DNA from: Piper betle
Taxonomy: Eukaryota; Streptophyta; Magnoliopsida; Piperales; Piperaceae
Assembly (NCBI GenBank): GCA_033002965.1
Contig: JAURVB010014699.1
Span: 49,556-113,555 of the forward strand
Length of the DNA stretch: 64,000 nt
Direction: 5' to 3'
Shown: positions 1 to 10,244 of the stretch, one piece after another
Numbering within the stretch: position 1 is the stretch's first letter
Layout of the letters: every line of letters starts with the position of its first letter
Notes under the pieces: generated by a model
What the model saw: only the letters and a program-made list of their open reading frames with translations
Databases searched by the model: none
What the model was told of the DNA's origin: nothing
Program-made: the position numbers and the translations under genes

Positions 1-49
1 TAATACTAATATATATTAATCATTTAGTTGCATGCATTTGTACTCGAAT

Positions 50-73
50 AAAATTATACTTATGTATAATTTT
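50..73 (+). promoter_or_regulatory. Conserved LTR hairpin (R-region-like)
   Basis: AAAATTATAC and GTATAATTTT form a perfect 10-bp inverted repeat around a 4-nt loop. The same hairpin recurs in A and E LTRs, for example 5138-5161 and 46169-46192, always between the AT-rich zone and the tandem repeats. A role in RNA 3'-end formation or the R region is inferred from position only. Confidence 0.45.
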
Positions 74-273
74 ATGTCCTTGTTCAGATTAAGATCATTG
101 GTCGAAGCTGCAAGTTCAAAATATCCAGGTCCATATAATTATTTAAAATGTTGTATTTTCCTTTGTGGATAACCTGGTCAGCTTGAACCCAGATTCGACC
201 ACCATGCCCTAAGTGCAACCGGGGTTAAGAAATTGACTCAGTCTAACACGGGCTATGCCCTTCATAGTCAAAT

Positions 274-815
274 AATGGACATGATGGACTGACCCATCAG
301 CCAATAAATTGAACATGGCGGATTGGACTCGCTAGCCAATTACGGACATGGTGGATTAGACTCGCCAGCCGGTAATGGACATGATGGACTGACCCATCAA
401 CCAATAAATTGGACATTGCGGATTAGACTCGCCAGCCAATCACAGACATGTTGGATTGGACCCACTAGCCGATAATGGACATGGCAGATTGTACTCGCCA
501 GCGGTAATGAACATCATGGACTGACCCATCAGCCAATAAATTGGACATGGCGGATTGGACTCTCCAGCCAATTATGGGCATGGTGGAGTAACCCATCAGC
601 CAATTGATGGACATGGAGGACTGACCCATCAGCCAAATAATGGACATGGTGGATTGGACTCACCAGCCAAAAACGGACATGACGGATTGGACTCGCCAGC
701 CGGTAATGTACATGATGGACTGACCCATCACCCAATAGGTGGACATGGTGGACTGACCCATCAGCCAACTAATGCGCATGGTGGACTGAACCATCAACTA
801 AGAAATGGTCATGTT
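274..815 (+). repeat. 33-bp minisatellite, E type
   Basis: Degenerate tandem copies of a roughly 33-bp unit with core GGTGGATTGGACTCGCCAGC, alternating with a variant reading GATGGACTGACCCATCAGCC. The unit length is divisible by three, so open frames such as the one at 555-899 are by-products. The array sits inside an E LTR. Confidence 0.9.
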
Positions 816-1271
816 AGAATGGTCATAAGTGCCAATATTATAGATAATGATAGGGACTTTATGGACTTGTTTTATTTAATTATACGGCTTAGTGGTTAAT
901 CACTAACACGGAATTGCCTCCGTACGTTAACAGCTGGACCTAAAGACTAATAGACGACAGGGTGGTTTTTCTACCAACGCAGGTGGTGAACGGTTAATAA
1001 GCGGACTTCTCTTTTTAGTTTTCTTGTGTTGTAAATGTGGCTATGGGAAAGGGTCCAAGACTGTGGGATAATTACTTCATGCATTGTCATTTGAAAATAA
1101 GTTCCTTTGAGTTAGAAATGCTAGACTTATTTGCTTCATATTATTCATGTAACCTTTTAAGTAACAACTGGTCCGGTTAGGATTGGTTGTTATAGGGTTG
1201 GTTTTTGTTAAATTTGAGTAACACCCTGCCAGCAAGGCCCACAATATCGTGAAAAATGGCGGGTCGTTACA

Positions 1272-3008
1272 CTTGCCATGAGTTATGAACGATGAGAGTC
1301 AGGTGTACTTGAATATATGATGATAATGTCGAGAAGATGGTGAGAAATAAGTTATCAGAATATATGAAAGTATGCAGTATTTTTCTTTTTATAGCTTGGA
1401 TCGTAGAAATAGTTTTAGGCCGAATAACGCATTAGGATCCATTGGATCATATTCGGGTGGGTTATTATTTATGGAGCATGTCATTTGGATTTATTGCAAA
1501 CTAGTTATTATTTTTAGAGCATGTCATCAAATTTTCTAGGGATTTATTGCAAATTAGTTATTATTTTGACTCGAATACGAATCGAGTCAATACTTATTTA
1601 TGAGTTTGCCATTGAGGGTGTTTTTCTCCCTCCCCACACCTTCCCCTCCCAAAACCCCACTGCCACCCAATGTTTGTGTCACTGCCACCGTCGCCGACGC
1701 CGCACTGCTGCTGATCAATGCTGCCCCACCTTGGCGTGTTGTCACCATGGAGCCCCGATCAACACCGGCCACCGTCTCTCCGCCATGATGCCAGAATCGT
1801 CCCACAAGCCATGACGCTCCCCTTGTTGATTCGCCACCATCCAGGCCGCGCCGTCACCGTGACCCGACGACAACCCCCTTGACCTCCCCGACGTTTTCCC
1901 CTTACCTACCGCCGCCATCGAAGCCGGGCGTGGGCCTGATCGGAACGACCGACCGCCCCAACCGAACTCGACTCTGCCACCAGCGGTCATAGCCGCCGTG
2001 GCCGTTCTTGCTGTCACCACTATTGGGACGAGCTCACTGAGCTAGTGCTAACCTTTACCCAGATTGCCCTACCGGAATAGTCGCCAGAAAACTGCCCGGA
2101 CAGTCGCTGGAAGACCGCCCGAACTCGTCGAATAGCTGGATTCACCAAAATTCATCGGATATCACTTGATGTTCCACCGAATCCCTCCGATCGAACCGTA
2201 TCGAAGGTATGAGAATGAGAATGAGAAAGAAAGGGGACGCTGTCGACCTGATGGCAACGGCTCCCATATAGGCCCTGATGAGAGCTCTTGAGGAAGTAAA
2301 TGATTTTGATTCAACAACAGAGTTTGCTCTCCTATGCTAGATTGATATTAGTTATTTCCTAGGCCGGTAACACTCATTACTAATAGTTTTTTTATATATA
2401 TGTAGGTGAGAAATGGGAGGGAAGAAAGCTGTCGGGACTGCGGAGGAGTAGCACAGAACATCGAACACATGTACCTGCCGCGTGTAATGTATAATGATGG
2501 TGTGTTAATGCTATGTGAATGATAATTTTGAGGTGTTTGTTTGGATGAATTGCTTGTTATGAAATGAATGGATAAATGTGAATGAGTAGGGAACCTTGGA
2601 GTTCAGCCTCCGGTCAGATGAAAACAAATGAGATAATGATGGGATGTAGCGGTAGACTGCTACATTTTATCGTATTTTGATAAAATATTTGTATGCCCTT
2701 GTTGTGGACAAGTTGGCCCCTATTGCACTTTTACAGACAATTCTGTCTGTTTTTCGTAAAAGTTAATGATTTTTTTTTTATTTCTTGCTTGTTGCATGGG
2801 TTTAGTTTGCTTGCACGTCATGGCATGCAAGTAGGACCACGTTAGAACCCAATTGTTCCCATTCATGCATTTCATGGTTGCATCCCCATCTTAAGACGCC
2901 GAAGGCAGATCTCGGTCACCTTAACCAAACCTAGTAGATTAGCGAACCGTTCAGTCGCCAGTGACATTTCTTGGTCGGTTCACGGGTGAGCTGAAATGGG
3001 GTGTTACT
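1272..3008 (+). mobile_element. Truncated family C LTR (C0)
   Basis: The sequence is collinear with the intact C LTR at 28066-30891 but lacks about the first 130 bp and a roughly 950-bp middle block. It keeps the GC-rich segment (about 1620-2205), the segment with GACGCTGTCGACC near 2238, a pyrimidine-rich TATATATATGTAGGTGAG motif near 2400, and the terminal GGGGTGTTAC. A primer binding site follows at 3013, so it was a 5' LTR. No coding function is supported. Confidence 0.75.
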
Positions 3009-3012
3009 ATAA

Positions 3013-3024
3013 TGGTATCAGAGC
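3013..3024 (+). promoter_or_regulatory. Primer binding site (tRNA-iMet) after C LTR
   Basis: TGGTATCAGAGC matches the complement of the plant initiator tRNA-Met 3' end and lies 4 nt after the LTR end. Only about 25 bp of the C internal region remain before family A sequence starts near 3050. Confidence 0.8.
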
Positions 3025-3050
3025 TAACCCTCGGTTGATTAAGATGGTAC

Positions 3051-4279
3051 GTGCGTTACATTACTGCTTGGTTGCCATGCATGGTGAGAATACCGCCTTT
3101 TGCTGGTTGACTACAATAAAGCTGGGAGCTTTGGGGTCTTTAAATTAATTGTTAAAGTAGAAGGACAACCAGGTAAGTATGGGACATGTTAATAATTAAA
3201 TTATCAATTAGATAATGGGGATTTGGATGAGGATAATTAATAATTAATTATCATTAGAATTGCTGAAAATTTAATAACAAAGAATGATTAACATGAACTA
3301 ATTTCATCATTTAAAATTGATAGTATATCAGTCATGTAATTGCATGTAGGTTCATGCAAAATAAAATTATACTAATGTATAATTTTATGCCTTCATTCAG
3401 ATTAGGGTCGTATTATGTGCGTAAATTGTGTAATGCATCGACATTGTTTTGGAGTAGTGATAGCCGCCCCATAAAAAGGCTACGCCCGGGGTGAGTGAGG
3501 CACAACAATTCCTCCATCGCACTGGAGTGCAGTGATAGCCTCCCCATAAAAAGGCTACGGCCGGGGTGTGTGAGGCACTGGCACTAGAGTTGGCAGTGAG
3601 AGCTTCCCCACAAACGGGGCATAGCAATCACCTGAATGTAGTGATAGCCTCCCCATAAAAAGGCTACGGCCGGCATGTGTGAGGCACTGGCACTAGAGTT
3701 GGCAGTGAGAGCTTCCCCACAAACGGGGCATAGCAATGACCGGAGTGCAGTGATAGCCTCCCCATAAAAAGGCGACGGCCGGGGAGTGCAAGGCACTGGC
3801 ACAGGAGTGCAGTGATAGCCTCCCCATAAAAAGGTTACGGCCGGGGTGTGCGAGGCACTGGCACTAGAATTGGTAGTGAGAGCTTCCCCACAAACGGGGC
3901 ATAGCAATCGCCTGGATGCAGTGATAGCTTTTCCACAAAAAGGCTACTGCTGGGGTGTGTGAGGCACTGGCGCTGGAGACGGTGGTGGTAGCCTCCCCGC
4001 AAAAGGGCTACGGCGGGGGTGTGCGGATCATGGTTGCCTCCGTAGGTGTACAGATATGACATTAGGTGATTGATAACCGGAGCATGGGGCAAAATAAATA
4101 TGAGGACTCCTATTATTATTTATTTGAGAAATAATTGTGGTTGTTGGGAAACGGTCTAAGACTGTGGGATCTTTATATATGTTTTTGTTAAATAAAAATG
4201 TTAGACACATTTGCTTAATTGTGAGTAACACCTGGCCAGCTAGGCCCACAATGTTGTGACAAATGGCCGGGTCGTTACA
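3051..4279 (+). mobile_element. Family A LTR, 5'-truncated (A0)
   Basis: The sequence is collinear with the other A LTR copies from CAATAAAGCTGGGAGCTTTG onward. It shows the donor-like AG|GTAAGTAT at 3171-3180, an AT-rich zone, a hairpin near 3364, tandem repeats (3455-4018) and the U5 end GGGTCGTTACA at 4279, followed by a primer binding site. Compared with 5880-6035, a stretch just before the GCCTCCG(C/T)AG motif is deleted. Confidence 0.8.
3455..4018 (+). repeat. Family A LTR tandem repeats, 109/62-bp units
   Basis: GTGATAGCC starts at 3532, 3641 and 3750 (109-bp spacing), then 62 bp later at 3812. The long unit is made of two related halves, one around GATAGCCTCCCCATAAAAAG and one around GAGAGCTTCCCCACAAACGG. 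Minus-strand frames across it repeat a Cys-containing peptide and are artefacts of the repetition. Confidence 0.9.
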
Positions 4280-4281
4280 GG

Positions 4282-4294
4282 TGGTATCAGAGCC
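4282..4294 (+). promoter_or_regulatory. Primer binding site (tRNA-iMet) of A0
   Basis: TGGTATCAGAGCC lies 2 nt after the LTR end GTCGTTACA at 4279, the normal start of minus-strand DNA synthesis. Confidence 0.9.
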
Positions 4295-4448
4295 AAGTTT
4301 CCCAAATGCTTACATCTTATGACTCAAGTACCTTGTTGAAAAGTCCAATATTTATCTTTCTCCAATGGGGTATGTCATTTTTGAATTAGTGGACTCACTA
4401 ACAAAAAATAAAATAAAATTTTTTTTAACATAACAGAATCAAATTTAG

Positions 4449-4594
4449 ATGGCAGGCACCCGAAGGAAGTCGAGCCAAGTTGCGCAGTCGGACCCGAACA
4501 TGGAGACTGTTTTAGGCCAAATTTTGACGGCCATACAGGGACTAGTACAGGCTTCAGATAATACCAATTCTGTGATTCAGAACATAGCACAATG
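4449..4594 (+). pseudogene. gag N-terminal stub of A0
   Basis: The ATG at 4449 opens a frame matching the first ~49 residues of the A1 gag protein (start MAGTRRKSSQ). It ends at a TGA shortly before the sequence jumps, near 4596, into LTR tandem-repeat DNA (GGGGTGTGTGACGC). All downstream gag and pol is lost by this gag-to-LTR deletion. The product would be the capsid polyprotein N-terminus; no function remains. Confidence 0.8.
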
Positions 4595-4947
4595 ATTATC
4601 GGGGTGTGTGACGCGCTGGCACTAGAGTTGGCAGTGAGAGCTTCCCCACAAATGGGGCATAGCAATCACATGAGTGCAGGCATTGGCAGTAGACTTGGCA
4701 GTGAGAGCTTCCCCACAAACGGGGCATAGCAATCACTTGATTGGGTAGCTGGAAGGGGGTCGCCAAGGACTAGTTGAGGGTTGCCATGTGGTGGCCAAGT
4801 TGGAGATGCCATAGCAGCAAATGGAGGCCGCCACGTTACTGGTTGGTCGCCATGCATGGTGTGAATACCGGCTTTCGCTGGTTGACTACAATAAAGCTGG
4901 GAGCTTTGGGGTCGTTACATGAATTGTTAAAGTAGAATGGCAACCAG

Positions 4948-6035
4948 GTAAGTATGGGGCATTCTAATAATTAAATTATCAATTAGATAATGGGGATTTG
5001 GATGGGGATAATTAATAATTAATTATCATTAGAATTGCTGAAAATTTAATAAGAAATGAAGACTAACATGAACTAATTACATCATTTAAAATTGATAGTA
5101 TATCAGTCATGTAGTTGCATGTAGGTTCATGCAAAATAAAATTATACTAATGTATAATTTTATGCCCTCATTCAGATTAGGGTTAGCGGATCACAGTCAG
5201 ACGAAATCACAAGTCAGGTACGTATAATAGGTAGAACATCGTACTTTCCTTGTTGGTAGCCTAGGTCGGCCTGAGCCCAGATTCGACCACCATGCACCGA
5301 GTGCAACTGGGGTCAAAGAATTGACTCAGTCCGACACGGGGTCGTATTATGTGCGTAAATTGTGTAATGCATCGACATTGTTTTGGAGTAGTGATAGCCG
5401 CCCCATAAAAGCTAGGCGTGACAGGCTCCCATGGAGTGGTGAGCGAGGCACTGGCACTAGAATTGCGAGAGCTTCCAATCGCACATCACGAGTGCAGTGA
5501 TAGCCTCCCCATAAAAAGGCTACGGCCGGGGTGTGTGAGGCACTGGCACTAGAATTGGCAGTGAGAGCTTCCCACAAACGGGCATAGCAATCACCTGAGT
5601 GCAGTGATAGCCTCCCATAAAAAGGCTACAGCCGGGTGTGCAAGGCACTGGCACAGGAGTGCAGTGATAGCCTCCCCATAAAAAGGCTACGGCCGGGGTG
5701 TACGAGGCACTGGCACTAGAATTGGTAGTGAGAGCTTCCCCACAAATGGGGCGTAGCAATCACCTGAGTGCAGTGATAGCTTCCCCACAAAAAGGCTACG
5801 GCCGGGGTGTGCGAGGCACTGGCACTGGAGACGGTAGTGGTAGCCTCCCCGCAAAAGGGCTACGGCCGGGGTGTGCGGATCACAGCGGATACCTCCTCCG
5901 CAATGTTTTGGAGTATAGTGGAATCGCTCCACCGCATATTAAAATAAACATAAGGAAATGGTGGAATGTACTTGATTTGTTTTATCTATTATACTACTTA
6001 GTGTTGTAATCACTAACGCGGAATTGCCTCCGCAG
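4948..6035 (+). other. Putative leader intron in the A LTR
   Basis: The 5' border reads AG|GTAAGTAT, a near-ideal donor. The 3' border reads CACTAAC (6011-6017, branch-point-like), then TTGCCTCCGCAG|GTG ending at 6035. The interior is AT-rich, as plant introns are, and contains the tandem repeats. The acceptor block is conserved in E LTRs (47379) and resembles G LTRs (52869). No transcript evidence is available; the same motifs could be structural. Confidence 0.35.
5390..5878 (+). repeat. Family A LTR tandem repeats
   Basis: Same 109/62-bp compound units as 3455-4018, with several single-base losses in the CCCC and GGGG runs. Confidence 0.9.
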
Positions 6036-6267
6036 GTGTGCAGATACGAAATTAGGTGATTGACAACCGGAGCATGGAGCAAAATAAATATGAGGACTCC
6101 TTTTATTATTTATTTGAGAAATAAGTGTGGCTACTGGGAAACGGTCTAAGACTGTGGGATCTTTATATGTTTTGTTAAATAAAAATGTTAGACATATTTG
6201 CTTAATTGTGAGTAACACCTGGCCAGCTAGGCCCACAATGTTGTGAAAAATGGCGGGTCGTTACAGG

Positions 6268-6280
6268 TGGTATCAGAGCC
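6268..6280 (+). promoter_or_regulatory. Primer binding site (tRNA-iMet) of A1
   Basis: TGGTATCAGAGCC lies 2 nt after the LTR end at 6265; gag starts 160 bp further on. This fixes the left border of the A1 internal region. Confidence 0.92.
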
Positions 6281-6440
6281 AAGTTTCCCAAAAGCTCACA
6301 TCTTATGACTCAAGTACCTTGTTGAAGAGTCCAATATTTATCTTTCTCCAATGGGGTATGTCATTAGGGAATTAGTGGACTCACTAACAAACCAAAGTAA
6401 TAATAAAAAAATGTAATCAACCATAACGGAATAAATTTAG

Positions 6441-7565
6441 ATGGCAGGCACCCGAAGGAAGTCGAGCCAAGCTGCGCAGTCGAACACGAACGTGGAGAGT
6501 GTGTTAGGCCAAATTTTGACGGCCATACAGGGACTAGCGCAGGCTTCAGATAATACCAGTTCTGTGATTCAGAACATAGCGCAGCGATTACCAGCATTGG
6601 TAACAGGGAATATAGCTCCAAATTCGGCTACGGGTCCTAGTAACGTCCCAAATGGGGATCAGGGGAGCGCCCAAGAGCGGGTAGGAATAGCTGACCCGGG
6701 CGAGCAAGGGGAACTTCCAAACCCAGTGCCACCGGTAGTCCGACAAGTGGTACTGCCAGTTGGGGATGACAGTGATCGATACACTGTAGAAAAATTCCGG
6801 AAGAACGGAGCTGAGGTGTTCATTGGTGTGGACGGATCCAATGAAAGCAGAGAGCTGGTTGGACATTACTGAGAAAGCATTTAGAGCTCTCTCTGTGCCT
6901 CATCACCATCAAGTGAGGTTGGCGACATGCATGCTTCAAGAGGAAGCATCCTATTGGTGGAAGTCCATGGAGCAGACTGTGTTCCATCAACAGGGAGATT
7001 TCGTCCATTCCTTGGGCGGAATTTGTAACAGCTTTCAATGGACAATATTTTCCTGAGTCTGTTGTCCAGAAGAAAGCACTGGAATTTGCCACTCTAACTC
7101 AGAAGGATGATTCATTCTGAGACTATGCAAAAAATTTCTTGCGATTGGAGAGATTTGCAGCTGGGAGTCTGGCAACTGCCCGGGCCAGAGCAGACATATT
7201 TTTCTGGGGGTTGAAGCCTGAACTAAGGAGTAGGGTTGCCACGGTGCCAAGAGGCACTATAACTGAAGTGATTGAAGCAGCCACTACTCATGAGTTGGTG
7301 TACGACTATGTCCGTGCACAGAAACAGGAGAAGGCTACTATGCAACATAAGAATGTCAACCAGGGTAGTAGCAAAAACAGGTCTACAGAACACCAGCAGC
7401 AGAACTATCAACGGAATATCGATGGAAACCGCAAAAGGAAGTTTCAGGAGATTCCGTATCGACTATGTAAAAATTGCAACAAGATGCATTCAGGGCCATG
7501 CAGGGAGCCTCGTAGGTGCTAACAACTGCGAAAGGACGGGACACCTGCAAAATGAGTGTTGTCAG
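6441..7565 (+). pseudogene. gag polyprotein of A1 (Ty3/gypsy), broken
   Basis: Start chosen at the ATG of MAGTRRKSSQ, shared with two other A copies (4449 and 63817 minus). The first ~130 residues are intact. A frameshift near 6825 leads into the capsid-like segment containing TDPMKAESW, with a second shift near 7005. A TGA at 7118 interrupts the frame and is followed by YAKNFLRLERF and a basic stretch. The nucleocapsid end holds a CCHC zinc knuckle (7517-7558, C-x2-C-x4-H-x4-C) split by a one-base insertion. Gag packages element RNA in virus-like particles; this copy cannot make it. Confidence 0.85.
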
Positions 7566-8807
7566 CTCCCTGAAGCAACAACAGGAGCAACCTGAAAAGG
7601 AGAAGACACCAGCTCCTACTCGCTACCCAGCACCTGCAAAATCGGTGGACAAAGGGAAGGCAAAACTTTTTGCAGCCGAAATCGAGGACGCTGAGAACGA
7701 GGACCACACAATTCGAGGTAAAATTCTGATTCAAAGTGTTAGTGTGGATGTTTTATTTGACTCGGGGTGTAGGCATTCGTTCCTATCATCCTGATTAGTT
7801 AAGAGTTTGGGACTCCAAACGTCTACATTGCCCAAGACTTATAGGGTCACTACCGCAACAGGAGAAGGGAGGTCACAACGTTAGGAGTGACTAACCTATC
7901 CTTGGATATACAAGGGAAACCCTATGTATGGAATTTCATTGTCTATGGGATAAGAGGCTTTGATGTACTGTTGGGAATGGACTGGTTGTCTGCACACCAG
8001 GCTTTTCTCGACTGTAAAGGGAGGAGAGTGTTGACTAAACCTTGTAATTGTGAGATGAGGGTCATTTTCCAAGGGTCATGGAATGATCCATCCTCTTGTA
8101 TTGTGTCGGTTAGTGAGGCAACTGAGTGGTTTGGTGAGGGTTGTAAAGCCTTTTCGACAACTCTAGAGGAGTCTGAGTCCAAACCCAAAGAGTTGTCCAT
8201 GATTCCGGTGGTAGCAGAATTTCTGGACGTATTTCCAGGTGAACTTCCAAGGTTACCTCCTAAGCGGGCAGTGGAGTTTGTCATTGACCTAGCACCTGGA
8301 GTATCACCAATTTCTAAAGCACCATACCGCATTGCTCCAGCGGAACTCAAGGAGTTAAAGAGTCAATTAGAAGAGCTGTTGCAGGTAGGCTTCATCCGAC
8401 CAAGTACTTCACCCTAGGGAGCCCCTGTTCTTTTCGTAAAGAAGAAGGATGGCTCACTTCGATTGTGTATTGACTATCGCCAGCTCAATCAAGTGACAGT
8501 CAAGAATCGGTACCCCTTACTGAGGATTGATGATTTATTTGATCAGTTGAAAACAACCGGAATATTCTCAAAAATAGACTTGCGGTCCGGATATCATCAA
8601 CTGCGGGTGAAGGAATCTGACATACAGAAAACGGCTTTCCGAACTCGATATGGGCATTATGAGTTTCTGGTTATGCCTTTTGGTCTGACAAATGCACCAG
8701 CAGCCTTTATGTCACTTATGAACATGGTGTTCCACAAATACTTGGATGAGTTTATTATTGTGTTTGTGGATGACATTCTGGTCTATTCAAATAATGAGGA
8801 GGACCAT
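7566..8807 (+). pseudogene. pol of A1: aspartic protease and 5' reverse transcriptase, broken
   Basis: A Pro/Gln-rich linker leads to the protease motif LFDSG (7759-7767 codes DSG), with a TGA at 7792 and a frameshift near 7885. GFDVLLGMDWL (from about 7950) is the protease C-terminal signature. RT begins around PISKAPYRIAP; a TAG at 8415 replaces a Trp codon. RT blocks [28 protein letters not shown] and catalytic FVDD (8763-8774) are intact. The frame is cut at 8807 by a TRIM array and resumes at 10187. Motif spelling is that of chromoviruses (Tekay/Del type). Confidence 0.88.
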
Positions 8808-10186
8808 GGGAAACAGCCAGCCCAAAGTGCAACGTAATGGGCTAAGTCATTTCTTTAAAATGGGTACCCCGGAAGTTAAAGATCTCTAGTCCATTCCCAC
8901 TTATAAACATGATCTTCTCCCAGTAGGTATTAGATGTGGGACTAAGTTGAGGGATCTTACAATCCACCCAACTTAGGAAATTTTGTCCCAGAAATGCCTA
9001 TATTTGGCCCGTTGCTAGCCCCAACCCACGACCTTTCTGGCCTGTGACTGGCAGCCTAGCCAACGTTTCTAATCCAGCCCACCATCTAACACGGAACCAG
9101 GTTGGCTCTGATACCATTTGTAACGACCCAGCCCAAAGTGCAACGTAATGGGCCGAGTCATCTCTTTAAAATGGGTACTCTGGAAGTTAAAGATCTAAAC
9201 AGGATCTTCTCCCAGTAGGTATTACATGTTGGACTAACTTGAGGGATCTCACATTCCACCCACCTTAGGAAATTCATCCCCGAAATGCCTTTTCTTGGCC
9301 CGTTGCTAGCCCCAGCCCACGTCCTTTCTGGTCCGTGACCTGCAGCCTAACCTACGTTTCTAGTCTTGGCCCGTTACTAATTCCAGCCCATGACCTTTTT
9401 TGGCCCGTGACCGGCAGCCTAGCCAACATCCCTAGTCCATCCCACCATCTAACACGGAACTAGGTCAGCTATGATACCATTTGTAACGACCCAGCCCAAA
9501 GTGCAATGTAATGGGCTAAGTCATTTCTTTAAATTGGGTACGTTGCTAGCCCCAGCCCACGTCCTTTCTGGCCCGTGACTGGCAGCCTAGCCAACATTTC
9601 TATTCCAGCCCACCATCTAACACGGAACCAGGTCGGCTCTGATACCATTTGTAACGACCCAGCCCAAAGTGCAGCGTAATGGGCTAAGTCATTTCTTTAA
9701 AATGGGTACCCCGGAAGTTAAAGATCTATAGTCCATTCCCACTTATAAACAGGATCTTCTCCCAGTAGGTATTACATGTAGGACTAAGTTGAGGGATCTC
9801 ACAATCCACCCACCTTAGCAAATTTCGTCCCCGAAATACCTATATTTGGCCCGTAGCTAGCCCCAGCCCACGACCTTTCTTGTCCGTGACCTGCAGCCTA
9901 ACCAACGTTTCTAGTCTTGGCCCGTTGCTAATTCCAGCCCACGACCTTTTTTGGCCCGTGACCGGCAGCCTAGCCAACGTCCTTAGTCCATCCCACCATC
10001 TAACACGGAACCAGGTCGGCTCTGATACCATTTGTAACGACCCAGCCCAAAGTGCAATGTAATGGGCTAAGTCATTTCTTTAAAATGGGTACCCCGGAAG
10101 TTAAAGATCTATAGTCCGTTCCCACTTATAAACAAGATCTTCTCCCAGTAGGTATTAGATGTGGGACTAAGTTGAGGGATTTCACA
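8808..10186 (-). mobile_element. TRIM tandem array (family F) inside RT
   Basis: Minus-strand array of five LTR copies: 8808-8961 (154 bp), 9119-9253 (deleted), 9482-9541 (cut, fused to internal sequence), 9650-9803 (154 bp) and 10033-10186 (154 bp). Internal regions carry GGCTCTGATACCA (primer site reversed) and a polypurine tract reversed (ATCCACCCACCTTAGG). Flanks ACCAT (8803-8807) and ACACT (10187-10191) are a plausible diverged 5-bp duplication. Removing array plus one flank keeps the RT frame open. It encodes nothing recognisable. Confidence 0.88.
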
Positions 10187-10244
10187 ACACTTGTCCATTG
10201 CACTTCAAAGTTCTGAGGGAGAATCAATTGTTCACTGAGTTCCA
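10187..10244 (+). pseudogene. RT fragment of A1 after the TRIM array
   Basis: Translates as LHFKVLRENQLFTEF, the RT segment that normally follows the FVDDILVYS block (compare HLRLVLQTLREHQL in related elements). Sequence then switches near 10245 into family A LTR DNA, so the rest of RT, RNase H and the N-terminal half of integrase are absent. Confidence 0.8.

Larger units (their letters stand above)
1..1271 (+). mobile_element. LTR of family E, 3' part (E0)
   Basis: This is the downstream portion of a long E-type LTR, cut by the window edge. It holds the conserved hairpin (50-73), a minisatellite (274-815), the block GGAATTGCCTCCG near 906, and a U5 end finishing in GGCGGGTCGTTACA at 1271. 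The same order is seen at 61080-62911, which is followed by a primer binding site. Here the LTR end is followed directly by family C sequence instead, so the copy is broken at a rearrangement or insertion boundary. It encodes no protein. Confidence 0.75.
4596..6265 (+). mobile_element. Family A LTR, 5' LTR of element A1 (rearranged)
   Basis: The block starts with stray tandem-repeat units (4600-4740), then jumps back to the upstream LTR segment GATTGGGTAGCTGG. It then runs collinearly through CAATAAAGCTGGGAGCTTTG, a donor-like AG|GTAAGTAT (4946-4953), the AT-rich zone, hairpin 5138-5161, tandem repeats and the end GGGTCGTTACA at 6265. U3 is missing. It serves as the 5' LTR of A1 because a primer binding site and gag follow directly. 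Confidence 0.75.

Noticed and set aside
3013..3024. Possible tRNA-Met gene fragments at the many GGTATCAGAGCC sites.
   Set aside because: Only the 12-13 nt complementary to the tRNA 3' end are present, always 2-4 nt after an LTR end. They are primer binding sites, not genes.
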